Assembly: GCF_021018805.1 (NCBI RefSeq)
Contig: NC_086249.1
Location: 78,270,472-78,334,471, forward strand
Reading direction: 5' to 3'
Length of the DNA stretch: 64,000 bases
Origin: Prinia subflava
Lineage: Eukaryota > Chordata > Aves > Passeriformes > Cisticolidae
Shown one piece after another: positions 12,801 through 25,769 of the stretch. The notes under the pieces were generated by a model that was given only the letters and a program-made list of their open reading frames with translations, did not search any database and was not told where the DNA came from. A program made the position numbers and the translations under genes. Every line of letters starts with the position of its first letter. The first letter of the stretch is position 1.

Positions 12801-14610
12801 AGGGTGTAGTCTCACAATCTGTTTTAGCTGATGCAATCGCTGCTGAAAATGGCAGCCTCAACCTTCATAGCCTCCCTTCATTTAGACTCTCATTCCCTGA
12901 AACTGTAATAAACTAAGTCCAAAATAAGACTGGCTGATCTAGCCATTTTCATTATCATCACGTGGAAAATAGAGGAAACGCCTGGCCCAAAGAGAAGGTG
13001 ATTAGAAGAGCAGAAACAACCATCTTGGCCCAGGTGAGGTCAAGTTAAATTGAGTGCAATACAGCAGCCTCATTATTCACCTGCTTCCTTTAAAAAATGA
13101 GGAATTATGCAAGCTCTTTTGTAAATACATCAAAGATGAAGCCATCTTCAACTCCATTGCAAGAACTAGCTACCAGCTTAAGTGACAGTGCAGGATTTGT
13201 GCTGTCCAAAACAAACAAGGGCCACAGGCAAACACTGGTCTCATTTTATTCTTTTCCCATGCATAGTAAGGGAAGCTTCCTCTCCTGTCTAAAGGAATTT
13301 CAGAGGGAGACTTTTGAAGTGTTTTCTTCTTGCCACTTGAGTTCTTGGTGGTTTCTTATTCAGTGAAATTATGTGGATCATTAGGGCTTGTCTTGTTGAA
13401 CATGGCTTTGCCATAAGGATGTTGGCTGAAGTGTCACATTTGGACTTGGATGTTCAGACCGTTCTGTTTATGGAATCCATTCCATCACTCATGGGGATTT
13501 TTGTATCAATCTCCATTGCAGCTGGAAATAGGTGTCAGGCTAATTCCATGTTGTTTTTTGGGTAAATAATAATGTTATCTCAATGCCCAAAAGGTCTGCA
13601 GTGTTTCTGTTGCCCTGTTGCTCTTCACAATCAGAAAGACCAAAGCACTCACCAAAAGTTAAGGATAATTTAAAAAAAGATAATTTAACAATGTTTCTAA
13701 CAGAGATTAATACAGAGAGGGACTCAAAATAAAACTGGTCTAGCTGATAAATAACATAATGCTGAGTATTGCAAAATTATTTTTCTTTCAGAATAGCAAT
13801 TATCTTTGGAACCTGGCTGACATTAGACAACTTGATTGCATTCATTTCATAATATACAGGGAATTTACATAGTTGGAAGGTTGCACATTGAACTCAAAGT
13901 TGTGTAATCTTGAAATGTTAAGTTTTTCAAGCCATGTAGTCACTCTCTATGGAAGAGTAGGTGATATTTCTGCTCCAGTAACCTTCTCAAGACTCAGCAA
14001 ATAGACTCAACAGGGGTTAACCTGCAGGATGTCCATAACTTAGCAGAATTTCTCCTCATCTGTAGCGATAAAAAATCAGCAGAATTTTCTTTTTTTCATA
14101 TGTAAGAGAGAGTGTGAAGTCTTCAAAAAATGCATAAGGACAGAGAGCTGGAGTGCAATAGACTTTGTCATAATTTGTCCTCCTGTGCTGGATGAATATT
14201 GCCCTGAGTGACTAGCTGATATTTTAAGATCCAATTCTTCCTTTTTCTTTTTATTAGAAGACATTGTAAATGGCCTTGCTTTGTATAAAGCCTTTGATTT
14301 CTATCTGCTTAGGAACTCTGGATCAGATAAAATTTCCTTTTAATGAAGACTTTAAGGATACCTCACTTGTAAGAGACCTAACACTAGTCTCTGTTCTAAA
14401 GAAGTCTTATAAGCACATTTTAATTTCTTTTATTTTGCTAAAGTTTCTCTCAGCTTAAAGCTTCTAAGATGTCTGTTTAGGTTAAAATGATAGGTGACAT
14501 GTATGTCTGTATATACCTACACTCACGGGAAACTTGCACTGCTTTTGAAGAACCTCTGAATTCTCAGCCTTGGCTCTGAATACAGAACTCCAATCCAGAA
14601 TGCTGATGAG
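12801..14610. other. Unique intergenic sequence
   Basis: Open frames of 89 and 64 codons at 13097-13565 show no family resemblance. No repeats were recognised. Confidence 0.5.
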
Positions 14611-14636
14611 AAGGTGCCTTTCTAAGGTGCCTTTCC
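14611..14636. repeat. Short tandem duplication, 13-bp unit
   Basis: The unit AAGGTGCCTTTCT is followed directly by AAGGTGCCTTTCC, identical at 12 of 13 positions. This is consistent with replication slippage. Confidence 0.8.
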
Positions 14637-15573
14637 TTACCCCAGTTAGGTGTAATCAGGCCTACTATGAAGCTTTGCCTATGCTATTCTGTTAGATTAT
14701 CATTGTATTTAGTGCTTGTGATACAGCTGCTTTCCAGATTGGGACATATTTATTAGAAATATAGTTACAACATAATTCCTGTTCTCCAAATCTGTTTGGT
14801 TAAATTGAAACTATTACCTACTGGCACTGCGAAAAGGATAGATTCACTAGCATATTCACAAGTTTCTTCCTTCTCTGTAATTTCTATTTGCTAATCTCCA
14901 AAGTCTCATAAATGGTTATGAGCCAGAAAACTTACTCCAGGTGTGGATTATTTGCTACTTAACACTTTTCACTAGCTTTTTTTTTTTTAAAGTCCACAAA
15001 CAAAGCAGAGAAATTACGGCATTTGCTGATGACGGCAAGTCATACATTGCAATTTTTGGAAGAAATTGATTTATGACCCAGTGTTTTTCTACGTCAAAGG
15101 AGCTTTGTCCAACTACTTTTTGAATACTTTGAGTAATGAATATATTTGCAGAATTCAGTCTTGCCTCTTGAAGGATTTGTAAGCAAAATAAAAAAAATAA
15201 ACTGGCTAAATTCACAATGAATATTATTTGCAATGAATAATTCCACCACTACTAATTATTTAGCACCTGTAGAGGAAAGACAGAGAAATAGATATGCTAA
15301 TATGATGTTGCCTCTTTTCTGCCTAACTATCAGACATTGATGTGGAGAAGGACAGAAGTCTGTCACACCGCACACTTACTGGCAGATGTGTTATCAGCAA
15401 GAGAAGAGGACTTTAATTTGCCAAAAATTTTCCATCTATGTGCCTATCTCCACATTCATACAGAAAGACTCACATATTATTTCTATATATTTCATACGTC
15501 TGTAGCATGTGAACTTTCTAGCATTACTTGACAACTCTGAAGTGCACATGTTGACTGTGGGCATGCCAGACAC
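14637..15573. other. Unique AT-rich intergenic sequence
   Basis: No gene, RNA or transposon was recognised. It includes a T run near 14982. Confidence 0.5.
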
Positions 15574-15602
15574 ACAGACAGACAGACAGACACATATATA
15601 TA
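15574..15602. repeat. (ACAG)n/(TA)n compound microsatellite
   Basis: Tandem ACAG units run from about 15574 to 15592 and pass into a short CACATATATATA alternation. Confidence 0.85.
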
Positions 15603-16203
15603 AACTACCTCAAATTTTTCACATGCGATTACGTAGATGAAGAAAGAAATCCTTGTTTGCTTGGGTTACCGTGTTGCAGGTATCCACATGTGTTTCCATG
15701 TAGAACTATTATATTTGCTTTATTTTTAAGTACTTCATTTTTATGGGCTTTATTGGACAATTAGAAGAGAATATGAAAGGCAAAGATCCCCATGATCTTG
15801 TGAAATTATAAGTACTGTTTTAGCATTCCCAAATGTAACATTTGTGTCACTATGGGGCAGCACATGGATGTATTCCACCTTATACACCTTAGTCTCTTCC
15901 CTGATATAATGCTGGATTTTGTAGAATGAGATAAGGTATCAATGGCTTATTTGAAAATTGCTAACTGTGTTGTGATGGACAATCAGTTGGCCACATGCTG
16001 TTCCCATCACAGTTGGCATATCTATGGATTGTTCCCTGATGTTTCTCAACATTTTGCATTCACACAGAATTCTACCATGCATTTTCATTAAAACAGCACC
16101 CAAAGGGTAGTATGGTTTCTTCTCTTTTATTGAGAAAAGAATTATTTGATCATATTGCTCTAAAATAAGAGTCCTGCCATTTGGCACCCTGTTTTAAGAA
16201 GTT

Positions 16204-16205
<2 letters not shown>
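15603..16205. other. Unique AT-rich intergenic sequence
   Basis: Nothing recognised. Confidence 0.5.

Positions 16206-16234
<29 letters not shown>
16206..16234. repeat. (AG)n microsatellite, about 14 units
   Basis: Uninterrupted AG dinucleotides on the plus strand. They are likely polymorphic within the species. Confidence 0.95.
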
Positions 16235-16237
<3 letters not shown>

Positions 16238-19200
16238 CTTATACAGTGAGACTTGACCATTTTCATTGCAGTAAATACACAATCTACATAGCAAGGAGGA
16301 GCACAGATTTTTGTTTGCTCTTCATGTGCTCTGAGTACCTCAGGTAGACTGACATACTGGGCTTTTGTCCCTTTTGTTCTAAGGAGTTGGGAGCTGCAGT
16401 ACAGTAGTAGGATGCACCAGGATAGGATTTTCTAAACTAGATAAGGAGATGATTAATTTAAGTGGCAATACAAAGCCAAGAAAATACATATATTTTTTTC
16501 CTATCTGGATCATGAGATTTTGGACATGGATGCGTGAAACTGAGAAATAGATTTTAAGGAGTGGGATGGAGAATCTGGATGTTATAGGGCTTATCCAAAG
16601 AAATGTAGAAATCGATTATCAATTTCCAGGTAGTTTTACAGGACTGTATTCCCGCAGTTCCAATACCAGCAAAATTAAGTCTAATCTACAGCTGAGAAAG
16701 CTTAAACTTTTGTCACATAACTTTCAGTGTGTTTGCTTTTTTTTTTTTCTTCCCTGAGATTTGAATCATTGAGAAGAAAAACTGACCCAGGTTGTCTGTG
16801 AACATGAGTAATTCAGTGATCCTGTGATGGTTTCTGCCAGTCCTTAGTAACTTCTGAGTTTCTCTAAATTAAACTGTATGGCTATAATTCCAAAGGGAAG
16901 ACATAATGCCTGATGACTGCTGAAAAGTAGACCATGCCAGTCATGTCCCCACTATGTTTGTCAGATAGGAACTCCTAGGAAAATACTATTGAAGAATGCT
17001 CATCCAGTTTGACCTACAGGACAGGAAGTTCTGAAATGTTACATTTTTGAGGTTAAAGAGATAACATCCATGAGTGCTATGTTTCAGCTCCATTGTGCCA
17101 ATAATCTGCATCCATGGAGCAGGTTCTGGCCCTGAATGTTTCATTTTGATTTTTTTTCATTATTCTGTCACCAGTATTTTAATATATGCTGTGGTTGGTT
17201 TTGTTTGCTACTGAGTTGAACTTTCTCAGATGCAGGTTGAGTCTTGAGAAAGGAAGTTCCTACAGTATTGCTACACTTATTTGAGACCAAGGACAACCGC
17301 AGGGCTATTTATCTTTAAAATTGTCTGTAAATTCAGCAACAATTAAAATTATGAAAAAAGACTGAAAAAGATATGCACTTTCTTATGCTGAGTGTTTTGT
17401 TTGCTCCTTCAGGTGACCTAGCATAGGCAGGGATAAATAAGTGCTTAAAAGAAACCTGGATATAAAATAGATTTACAGGGACCTCTCCCTTTTCTGTTTT
17501 TATTTTTCTCAGATATATCATATCTGTGGACCATCAGGGAAGCTTTCCCAGTACTTCAGATTTCAAAGCTACAGGTGGTTTGCAAGCATGGCACTTCAAA
17601 GAGTGTTTGGATTAAATGAAACAATGTTTTTATAATATGGATCCCAGATCTTTGAACTTTTTTCAGATCAATTCAGCCAACAAAGATTCAATTAGCTGAG
17701 ATCAGAAGACCCGCTTCTATTCTCTGTTTTCATCTGTTGTTCAGCCCTACCTTTTCAAATAGCTTTAATACAAAACCAGGGCCAATCATTTATTTTAATG
17801 AGGACCACAATCATAATGATGGTGGTGGTGACGATGGTCCTTGTACTAACAGTAATAAAACACATTTACAGCTGGCAGTACTGTTTGCGTAAAAAAATCC
17901 ACCAGAAAAAAAGCCAAACCCAACAAAAAAACCAAACCCAACTCATATAGCCTAAGTAGTATTTTAACTGAATTAGCACATGTTGGCACAAGTTGGGTCT
18001 GTATCCACTGCTGAAGCTTATTTAACTGTATATATCTTGTGTGTTTCTTTTTTTATTTTTTTCCTTTCAGTGAAAGAAAAACTGATCCTAACAGTTTAAA
18101 ACTTGTTAATTCAAACCATATGTCATAAAGCCAGTCTCCATATGGTGCAACACCACCTTATATTTACAGGGTGCTGCTTTTCCAAACATTATTCTAAAAG
18201 CTTTATTTGCCCCAAATGCAATAGGTGGTACTGGGCTCCTGGATAGAGCTTTTAAAATACCTCAAGTATCTAAATCACATGCTGATATAGCAAAAACACT
18301 CTGATTATTAAAAGCTAATTACAGCCTATTTTATTGGCAAAAAGGTGCTAATCAAGCCCTTGACTGAGAGTGTATGCTTAAGAGAAGAATAGCATGCTGT
18401 CAATCCTCTGTTTCCACACATGGCAACAAAAGATATGTGTAGAAAAAAAAAATCCATCACCTAGTAGAGACACTTTTACAATTTGCTCTTACATGGTTGA
18501 TTGTCCAAAACTATTCCAGGTTTAGAGAGGAGAGGTAGACTCTGCTCTTTCTGTCCCTTAGAAAGAAAATAAAAGAAAAGCTCTGTAGTTCTGAACCAAA
18601 ATTGCACTGGAAAGACTGAAGAAGGTTAAAGAGACTGTTGAGTTTAACCTTTTTTTGCTTCTATATACCTCTAAAAGAAATTGATGTTGAAATATCATTG
18701 AATGTCCATATTCACTATAGAAAATCCTGAAGAATTGCACTGGATGCTTTTTTTCATGTCTTTGAGACATGTTTTTCATGTCTATAACACTTTAGTCTGT
18801 TTACTTGATTTTACCCTTTCTTGGGCACTAGAAACTACTTGCCTTCTTATCCACCTATCTTAGCACCAACCCACCCTTTACACTGCAAAGCCTTATGGAC
18901 CAGGGAGATGGAATGGTTGTGCATTCCTCCTTCAGCTTTTTTTTGGTGGAACAAGGTGAACTTTAGGCAAGCTTACCTGATAGACAATCTAAAAATAGAG
19001 CTTCAGGCAGATGGCATGTGATTATCTACACTTAATTGCTTGATGCATGTAGGAAAAAAGCTGCTGTGTTGAAACACACATCATCCATAATTTGTTCTAG
19101 GTTTTTTCCTTGCATCCAGTGGCAAAAAAATGATCTGTATTGCTGAGTCTGAGGGATGGTTTGCAATTTCCATTTCTTTCCACCTCACTCAGTAGATGCT

Positions 19201-19593
19201 CATTCCAGCCCCTGCATAAGCTGTAAAGCTTTACGTTGGAAAACATTGCAGAGTGTGCACATATATCAGTCAGAAAGGAACCCTGCAGCCAGAGGGAGGA
19301 TGGTAGATTGAAACCATTATCACTCATCATTTCTCACATGTGTAAGCCTGCTTCACAGTCAGTCTCTCTTGGCTTGCTCTTCTCTTTGTGTGCTGTATGG
19401 TTAAAGTGATACTTCCTTGCTCCTGCTAGGAAGGTTCTTGGCTGTGTGATTTTAAAGGCTGTACAAGTATACAACTTTCTGAAGATGGACCCACAAACCA
19501 CAAACAAGCTTTAAACCATTGACACATGTGAAATCAAATTCTCTGATCATTTATACCACAGTAACTAAATCTGCCTTAGTAAATGTAGAATAG
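16235..19593. other. Unique AT-rich intergenic sequence
   Basis: Contains a small GGT/GAT-rich patch near 17818-17835 and an A/C-rich patch (17902-17942) with CCAAA words. No gene or retroelement was recognised. Confidence 0.5.
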
Positions 19594-19621
19594 CTCCAAA
19601 CCATTCTATGAGTCTATGATT
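19594..19621 (+). mobile_element. Probable CR1 LINE 3' terminal stub
   Basis: The words CCAAACCATTCTATG and AGTCTATGAT match the plus-strand 3' end of avian CR1, where copies finish in repeated ATTCTATG-type octamers. Upstream sequence is too diverged to extend the match, so the copy is either a very short 5'-truncated insertion or heavily decayed. Confidence 0.5.
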
Positions 19622-22600
19622 GGCATCAAGGGAGCTACTTCTGGCCTCTCACTGGTGAAGCTGGAGACAGAATTTGACCATAGAAACATTATTATTTAGC
19701 TCATGAATCACCAAGGAAACTTGCTAGCAGAACAATCTTACCAGTTTTCATTATGTCATTTATAATCTTATTAGAAACAGAATTCTAAACTGCACACAGA
19801 GAATTCAGCAGGAAAACAACAGGCAGCATTTAGCAAGCAGTTCAACCTATTTCCAGTCTAATAAGTTAATAGCAACATTCTTACAGAAGCTCATGCAAAT
19901 AAAAGCAAAATACAATAGCATTCTGAAATGAAAAAGAGAAAGAGAAGCACATAAATTAATGAAATACTTCCATGTATAATGCCACTAGTTAAAAAAAAAT
20001 GCTTATTGCCTTCTACAGTCTCCAACTTAGATGAAGCTATGAACAAATTAACCTTCAGAGTACACAATGCTTTCTTAATACAATAGTTGTGAACAGAACA
20101 CATTAGTGTAGGAATGATGCATTGTCTATCAATTGAATACATGCTGAAGAGAATAGACTCAAATGAAGAAACCAAGCTCAAGATATAAAAAAAAATATAA
20201 ATGTTAACATATGTCTACCTGTTCAAAAGAAACTAAAGAGCCTACCATATGATGTAGTGCCAAAGTTACTTAAAGATGACCTCTAACCAAGACCAAGAAA
20301 TAGGAAAATACTATGTTTTATGATGGTAGAGTAGCTAGATGATTTTTTCAGACACAGAAGGTGTCCTTTCTGATAAGAGCTCAGAGAGTCAGATTTCTCC
20401 TTGTGCATCTTACATGTAAGTTTTATTAGTTTTGTTAGCAGTGAAATTAAGAGGTTTGATGGTTAAACCACTATTAATGGAGAGCAAATCAAAAAAGTCA
20501 TGTCCTACAAACCGGATTTTTTTTAAAATTCCTGCCTCAGACTACTGCAGATCTTTCATATTTTCTTTAGTCCTCCATTATATTCAAGAACCTATGGTGC
20601 CTAGTAAATTACCAGGACCATATCTCAATTCTAAAGCCTGATGGCTTTTTCATTGGCTATTTTAAAGGAAGGGGTTTTTTTGGGATTTTTTAAAATATCC
20701 TTAGACTTTACACCATATCAGTTCTCTGCATGATACTTAGTTCTTCTGTGAGTGACCTTTTGTCCTTGAGAGTAAAAGTGCCCAATCCAGGCAAAAATGA
20801 TCCTTCAGACCACAGAAGTGCAATATGAGATGGCTGTGGTGACTTGCTCTCTCTTTGTGCAGTTCAGCAGTCACTTGATTTTTCAGCACCATCTTGGCTG
20901 CTCATTTGTGGACCAGGAACACTAATAAGTCCTTTATCACACCCTTTGCTTATCTCCTCTAGAAGCTGAAATTGTTGCAGGATAATGGGAGAATAGCTGG
21001 ACCTGCAGTGTCTATTACAATGGAGGCTTTAGCTGGAGCCAGTAGAAGCAACTGGAATGCAAACAGTAGCTGCAGCTATAGAAATAATAACAAATGGGGG
21101 GTAAGAAGAAGGATTATTGGCATGACTTACACATAGATTGTTTATCCTTAGCTGTTACACATCCCATATGCCTTTTGCTCTATCACAGCATGATGTTTCC
21201 TGAGATCTACATCTTTCAATAACGGTTTTAGTTAGAGTTGAGGTATCTGATTGCTGATCTTCCAAAAAAACCTACCTCATCTTGCCAAATAATTGGTATG
21301 AGACCATTTTCCTCTTCTCCCATTCAAGCTTATAGATCTGTGGGGGAAGAGAGATCCATTTGTTTAGGTTCCTTGTAATAGCTATTTAGGACTCTGGAAG
21401 GTTTAATGATATACCACACTTTTAACTGTTATATTTGCCATTGTGGCTGTATAAATTATATCCTTTATTAAAACAAATAATTTTGATGCTTTACAGGGCA
21501 GTTATTGCAACTAGGGGGAGACTGTCCCACCCAGGACAATTCAGCTCGTACTGTAAAGGTGATAAATTACCTCTTAATAAGCTGAGTCATTTAGGTTATA
21601 TTAGGTTAACTGATGATCAGCACTTATTTTATAAAGTAAATTACTTATATTGAATTGACCCAGAGGTTTTAGCATCTGATAAATAATTAATAATAGTAGA
21701 GAAATTAAATGGGAGGTTGCAGATCACTTTTCTTTATTTCACAGTTTCAACTGCTGCCTCTTTTTTTTAATATAAATCCTCTGAAGTTGCAGTTATGGTT
21801 GTTAATGATAGAATGATAGGGATAATGAAAAATTAAACAACTTTAAATAAGAAATTGTGTCTCATTAAAGTATATAACAAACTTAAATGCAATCTTACTT
21901 GTAGGGTTTTTCTTTTCTCTTTTATTTCTTCTTTGATTTTAATCTTATTTGTCTTTTAGGAATTTAAAATTTCATTATATATAAATGAATACACTTGCAT
22001 ACCCTTGTTTCAGCTAAGGCTTTAGCTTAAGAGGTGATTGTGCTGCTGTGCAATTTGCTAAAAAGATGAGAGGAACAGACTGATGTGGTTGCTACAATGG
22101 CCTGTACAGCTGAATTCCACTTTACCAATACAGAAATGATTATACATAGTCCACCAAGTATAACTATGGCTTTATGTAAGGATAAACAAGGCATTTGTGT
22201 ATTCATTTTTAAAATAACATGATTTTTAAATAATCAAGATAAAAAGGTCACATATTTATTAATATGTAGCACACTTCTCATTACTTTGGTAATATTATGC
22301 AACTGTTGCCTTTCAGCTGCCAGTTCTTTGCATTCCCTAATGTGCTTCTCTATCCTTTTATGTGTCAAATGTTACTATGCTTTTTTGTTTTATTCAAGCT
22401 GAATATATTAACCTCTGCAGGACTTACTAGAAGGCAATACTTTTCCTCCAGAAGCTAGGAGAAGAATTTGAAAGGAAAAAAACCCTGAACTCCAACACTA
22501 CAAGTTTGCAAGGCCTCATCAGCAGCTTCTTTTTAAACTGACTTTCTAAGTAGTAAATTTTACATTGGAATCCTTATATTTATTAACTTAAAAATGCTTA

Positions 22601-23609
22601 AAGGCCCAGGAGAAGTTTATGTTTGAGTCATTATTACTCATTCAGCTTCTCTCTCTAGAGACTACAACATCTTTGACAAGGGATATACATGCAAACACAA
22701 CATTTCCTTTAGGAAAAGAACGTTCCCTGACAACATCTTGAGTTACCTTAATAAGCAAATGATTATGATACTTTAATTTTAGATTTTTTTTTTTCAGAAG
22801 AAATATTTATATTTCAGTGAGTCAAACATCCTAGCATTTGGCATCTCTTGGTTGACATTATTCTAAATCCAAAGGAAAGGGCTTACACGTGGATGGGATA
22901 TTTGCAAAGAGCTGATGTTCATGTTTCTTGAGTTATGTACACAGATGCACAGGAATGTACATATGTTTTATGGATGCTTTCAGACAGTGATGTTAATGGA
23001 TTTGTAGAAAAGAATGCTGAAGATGAAGCATATCATTCAGGTAGAATAATTCAGTATTCTGATTCAGGTGTAAATCATTGAAGTGATGAATTGCATCAGT
23101 TTTCATTAAAAATGTGAGATAAGACAAGAGCAGTTGGGTTTGCTGTGATTCAAGTGCAAAATGTTAAAAATATTTCTTAATCAACCATCTTAAAAGACAC
23201 AGGCTTTGTAAACAGTTGGTAATGATGCAAATTAAGGAGACTAATAACCTAATTCACACTGGAGCTGATGTTGTCACAGACACATTAAGATTTTCTGGAC
23301 TCATGGTGAATATTGCCAAGGTCACAGAAAGACAATATATTTCCTCAGTTCTGGAAGGGTTGTTGACTATATTAGTAATTACTTTTGACTCTTTTTACAG
23401 GGGCAGTTGAACAAATCTTTAATATGTCTCTCCTCTCCTGATCTTTGCCATCTTGTTTAAATAGTGTTACTGCAGTTTGAATATCAAACACTGAACTGGA
23501 ATAGCTGAGAATATATGGTTAAGAGGTGCTCATCTCTTTGGGTTTAGGTGGGAAAAATGTGGAAATTTTCTTTAACTCTCATGTGACTTGCTACAGAATT
23601 TAACATAAT
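19622..23609. other. Unique AT-rich intergenic sequence
   Basis: No gene or transposon was recognised. A T-rich splice-acceptor-like stretch ends near 22797 but is followed by no credible exon. Confidence 0.5.
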
Positions 23610-24556
23610 GATTCTGTGTTGGGTCCAGAACATGACACCTGCTGGAAAAGTGTCACAGCAAGCTGCAAGCAGCAAGAGTCTCTTGGAGTGCATCGAGGAT
23701 AACCTAATCCAGAAAATCCTCCTCCAGTGAGAGGAGAGGTTTTGCTGGATTTGTTGCTTACCAGCTCAGAGGAGAAGTCCATACTCATGGTATCCTGAGT
23801 CACACTAACTATGCTTTGGTGAAAATCATAATCTGAATGGATACAGATGGACAAAAGGTAAAGTCAAGGTCTTAAAGCTTCCAAGAGCAAATTTTCTGTT
23901 CTTTAAGGGAGGAGTAGCTGGAAGTCTTCAGGAAACTGCCCTCAGGAATGAAGAAGTAGAAGATAATTGTCAGATATTTAAAGGTATTTTTCTTAGAGCA
24001 CGAGAGTTCTCACTTCCCATTTGCAAGAAATCACAAAAGGAAGGCAGGACATCGGCATGCCTGAGTAAGGTCCTTCTGGTCAAAGTAAAATACAAGGGAA
24101 ATGCATACAGTGGAAGGAGGTACACGTCTTGGGAAGAATATAGAGATACTGCTCAGGAGTATAGGGGTGGGATCAGAGAAGCTAAGGTACAGCTGGAGAT
24201 AAATTTGTTGAGCTTTGTGATGAGCAAGAACAAGGGCTTCTTAAGTACCTTCATCATAAAAGCAGAACAAAAATATTCTACTGCACTGGTAAATGAGACA
24301 GGAAATCTGATGACAGCTGATACGGAGAAGGCTGACAACCTTTTTCCCTGGTTTTCACTGACAATTGCCCTTCCCATGTCTTTCAAGGCCATGAATCTCG
24401 AGGCAGGGACTAGGGGAATGAAGTCCCATCCATCATACAGAAAAACCAGATTTGTGACCATCTGAGACACCCGACCATGGAACCCAATGAGAGGCAGCTC
24501 AGGGTCCTGAAGGAACTGGCAGAAGTAGTTGCTAAACTTCTTTCTGAAATGCTTGG
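23610..24556 (+). pseudogene. CR1 LINE ORF2 fragment (endonuclease end to start of reverse transcriptase), broken
   Basis: Plus-strand translation, allowing stops and frameshifts, follows the CR1 ORF2 polyprotein that encodes the endonuclease and reverse transcriptase used for self-copying. Recognisable stretches are an R-A-N-F-x-F-F-K motif near 23890, S-W-E-E-Y-R-D-T with G-I-R-E-A-K-V-Q-L-E near 24127-24205, N-E-T-G-N-L-M-T-A-D-T-E-K-A near 24291-24333, and L-R-V-L-K-E-L-A-E-V-V-A-K near 24500-24540. Similarity stops abruptly near 24556, before the catalytic palm motifs. CR1 copies usually lose the 5' side and keep the 3' end, so the missing 3' part suggests a later deletion. The 140-codon minus-strand frame over this segment (24153-24575) is antisense to the element and is not a gene. 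Confidence 0.75.
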
Positions 24557-25769
24557 AAGTATTAATTGAATGCAAGAAATATTAGGTAAAAGAAATATTT
24601 AAAGCATGATAATAAATAAAATAATTAATATTAATTCAAAAGAAAAGTAAATTAGGTCTTAATTATTAATCATAAACAGATACTTTAATTATAAGGAACA
24701 AAACTTTTCAGATTATATCAATATAAAAAGAATTTGAATTAGCCAGCAGGTCAATAATGAATATTTCAAAAGCTAGTGTTAAAAAATAAAAATGTTTATG
24801 TTTCTATTAAGTACAAATTTCTGAAGTGTAGTATTGGTATAAAGAGACCTGACATTAAAACTACTAAAATGGGGAAATAAAAGCAGTACCTTGATGCATT
24901 GTATTTAATTAGAGTTATGAAAATAGATTAAAATGTACATTAAAATTAATAAAAATCCAAAATTTTAATAGGATTTAAACATGTTATTTTTTATTGTTAG
25001 AGAAGTGACACTACAAATGACTTTAAATGAGTGATGTCTGTGATATACTAAATATATGTTATTTGGTTTACTGATCAAGAAAGGTTATTTCTAGCTTCTA
25101 CAAGGCTGTATTAAGTCTGTTGTTTAAGCCATATTTCTTACATCTCTGGCAATTTGCAAAAAAACACTAAAAAACACCCCTCACACCTTGAGTTTGGTTT
25201 AGAATTAAGTAGATGTACTTTAGCACATATTTTTGAGAGAAAATGAAAAAAAAAAAGGTAGTTTTTCTGGCAGTGTGAAATATGCAGGGAAACAGGAATA
25301 AAACAAGAGAGGGTTGTTCTGGCTTTCTAAATAATTACTTTATTGAGAAAGATGGTATTTGCAGTGGCTGGGAAGTTATTAGCTCTGGTGATGGCCAGAC
25401 ACAGAGTGGCTCAGTGTTTGTTGCTTTTCCTCGTGGTTGCCTCTGTTCTCTGTATGGAAGGAGGTGGCCTTCAAATGCTAACCCTGCCTGTCCAGTCCAG
25501 GCACATAAATGAGCTGCTCAAAAGCTTCTTCAGAAGCGTTTGTGTGCTTGCCTCTTTCTGTTGTCTGTGAGAGTAACAGTGTGCTCAATTTAGAAGGACT
25601 GATTTCACCAAATGACTAATTTTAAGCACAAACCAGACAGGTCCATCAGGCTGCTGGTACCATCTTCCATTCTGTTTTCCAAAGCAGATGTTGACATGTT
25701 AATTAGGTTGTCTGGAGATTTTGTGACACCTCCAAAATGTGCATGGAGGAGAAGAGATATCCCTCCTTT
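24557..25769. other. AT-rich intergenic sequence
   Basis: From 24560 to 25010 the DNA is very AT-rich, with many TTAATTA-like words. The part 25280-25570 has two overlapping plus-strand frames (75-76 codons) with no recognisable family. No element was identified. Confidence 0.5.

Noticed and set aside
15574..16234. CRISPR-like repetition
   Set aside because: These are dinucleotide and tetranucleotide microsatellites without spacers, in a vertebrate genome.
24153..24575. 140-codon minus-strand open frame
   Set aside because: It is antisense to a CR1 ORF2 fragment whose plus-strand reading matches the family.
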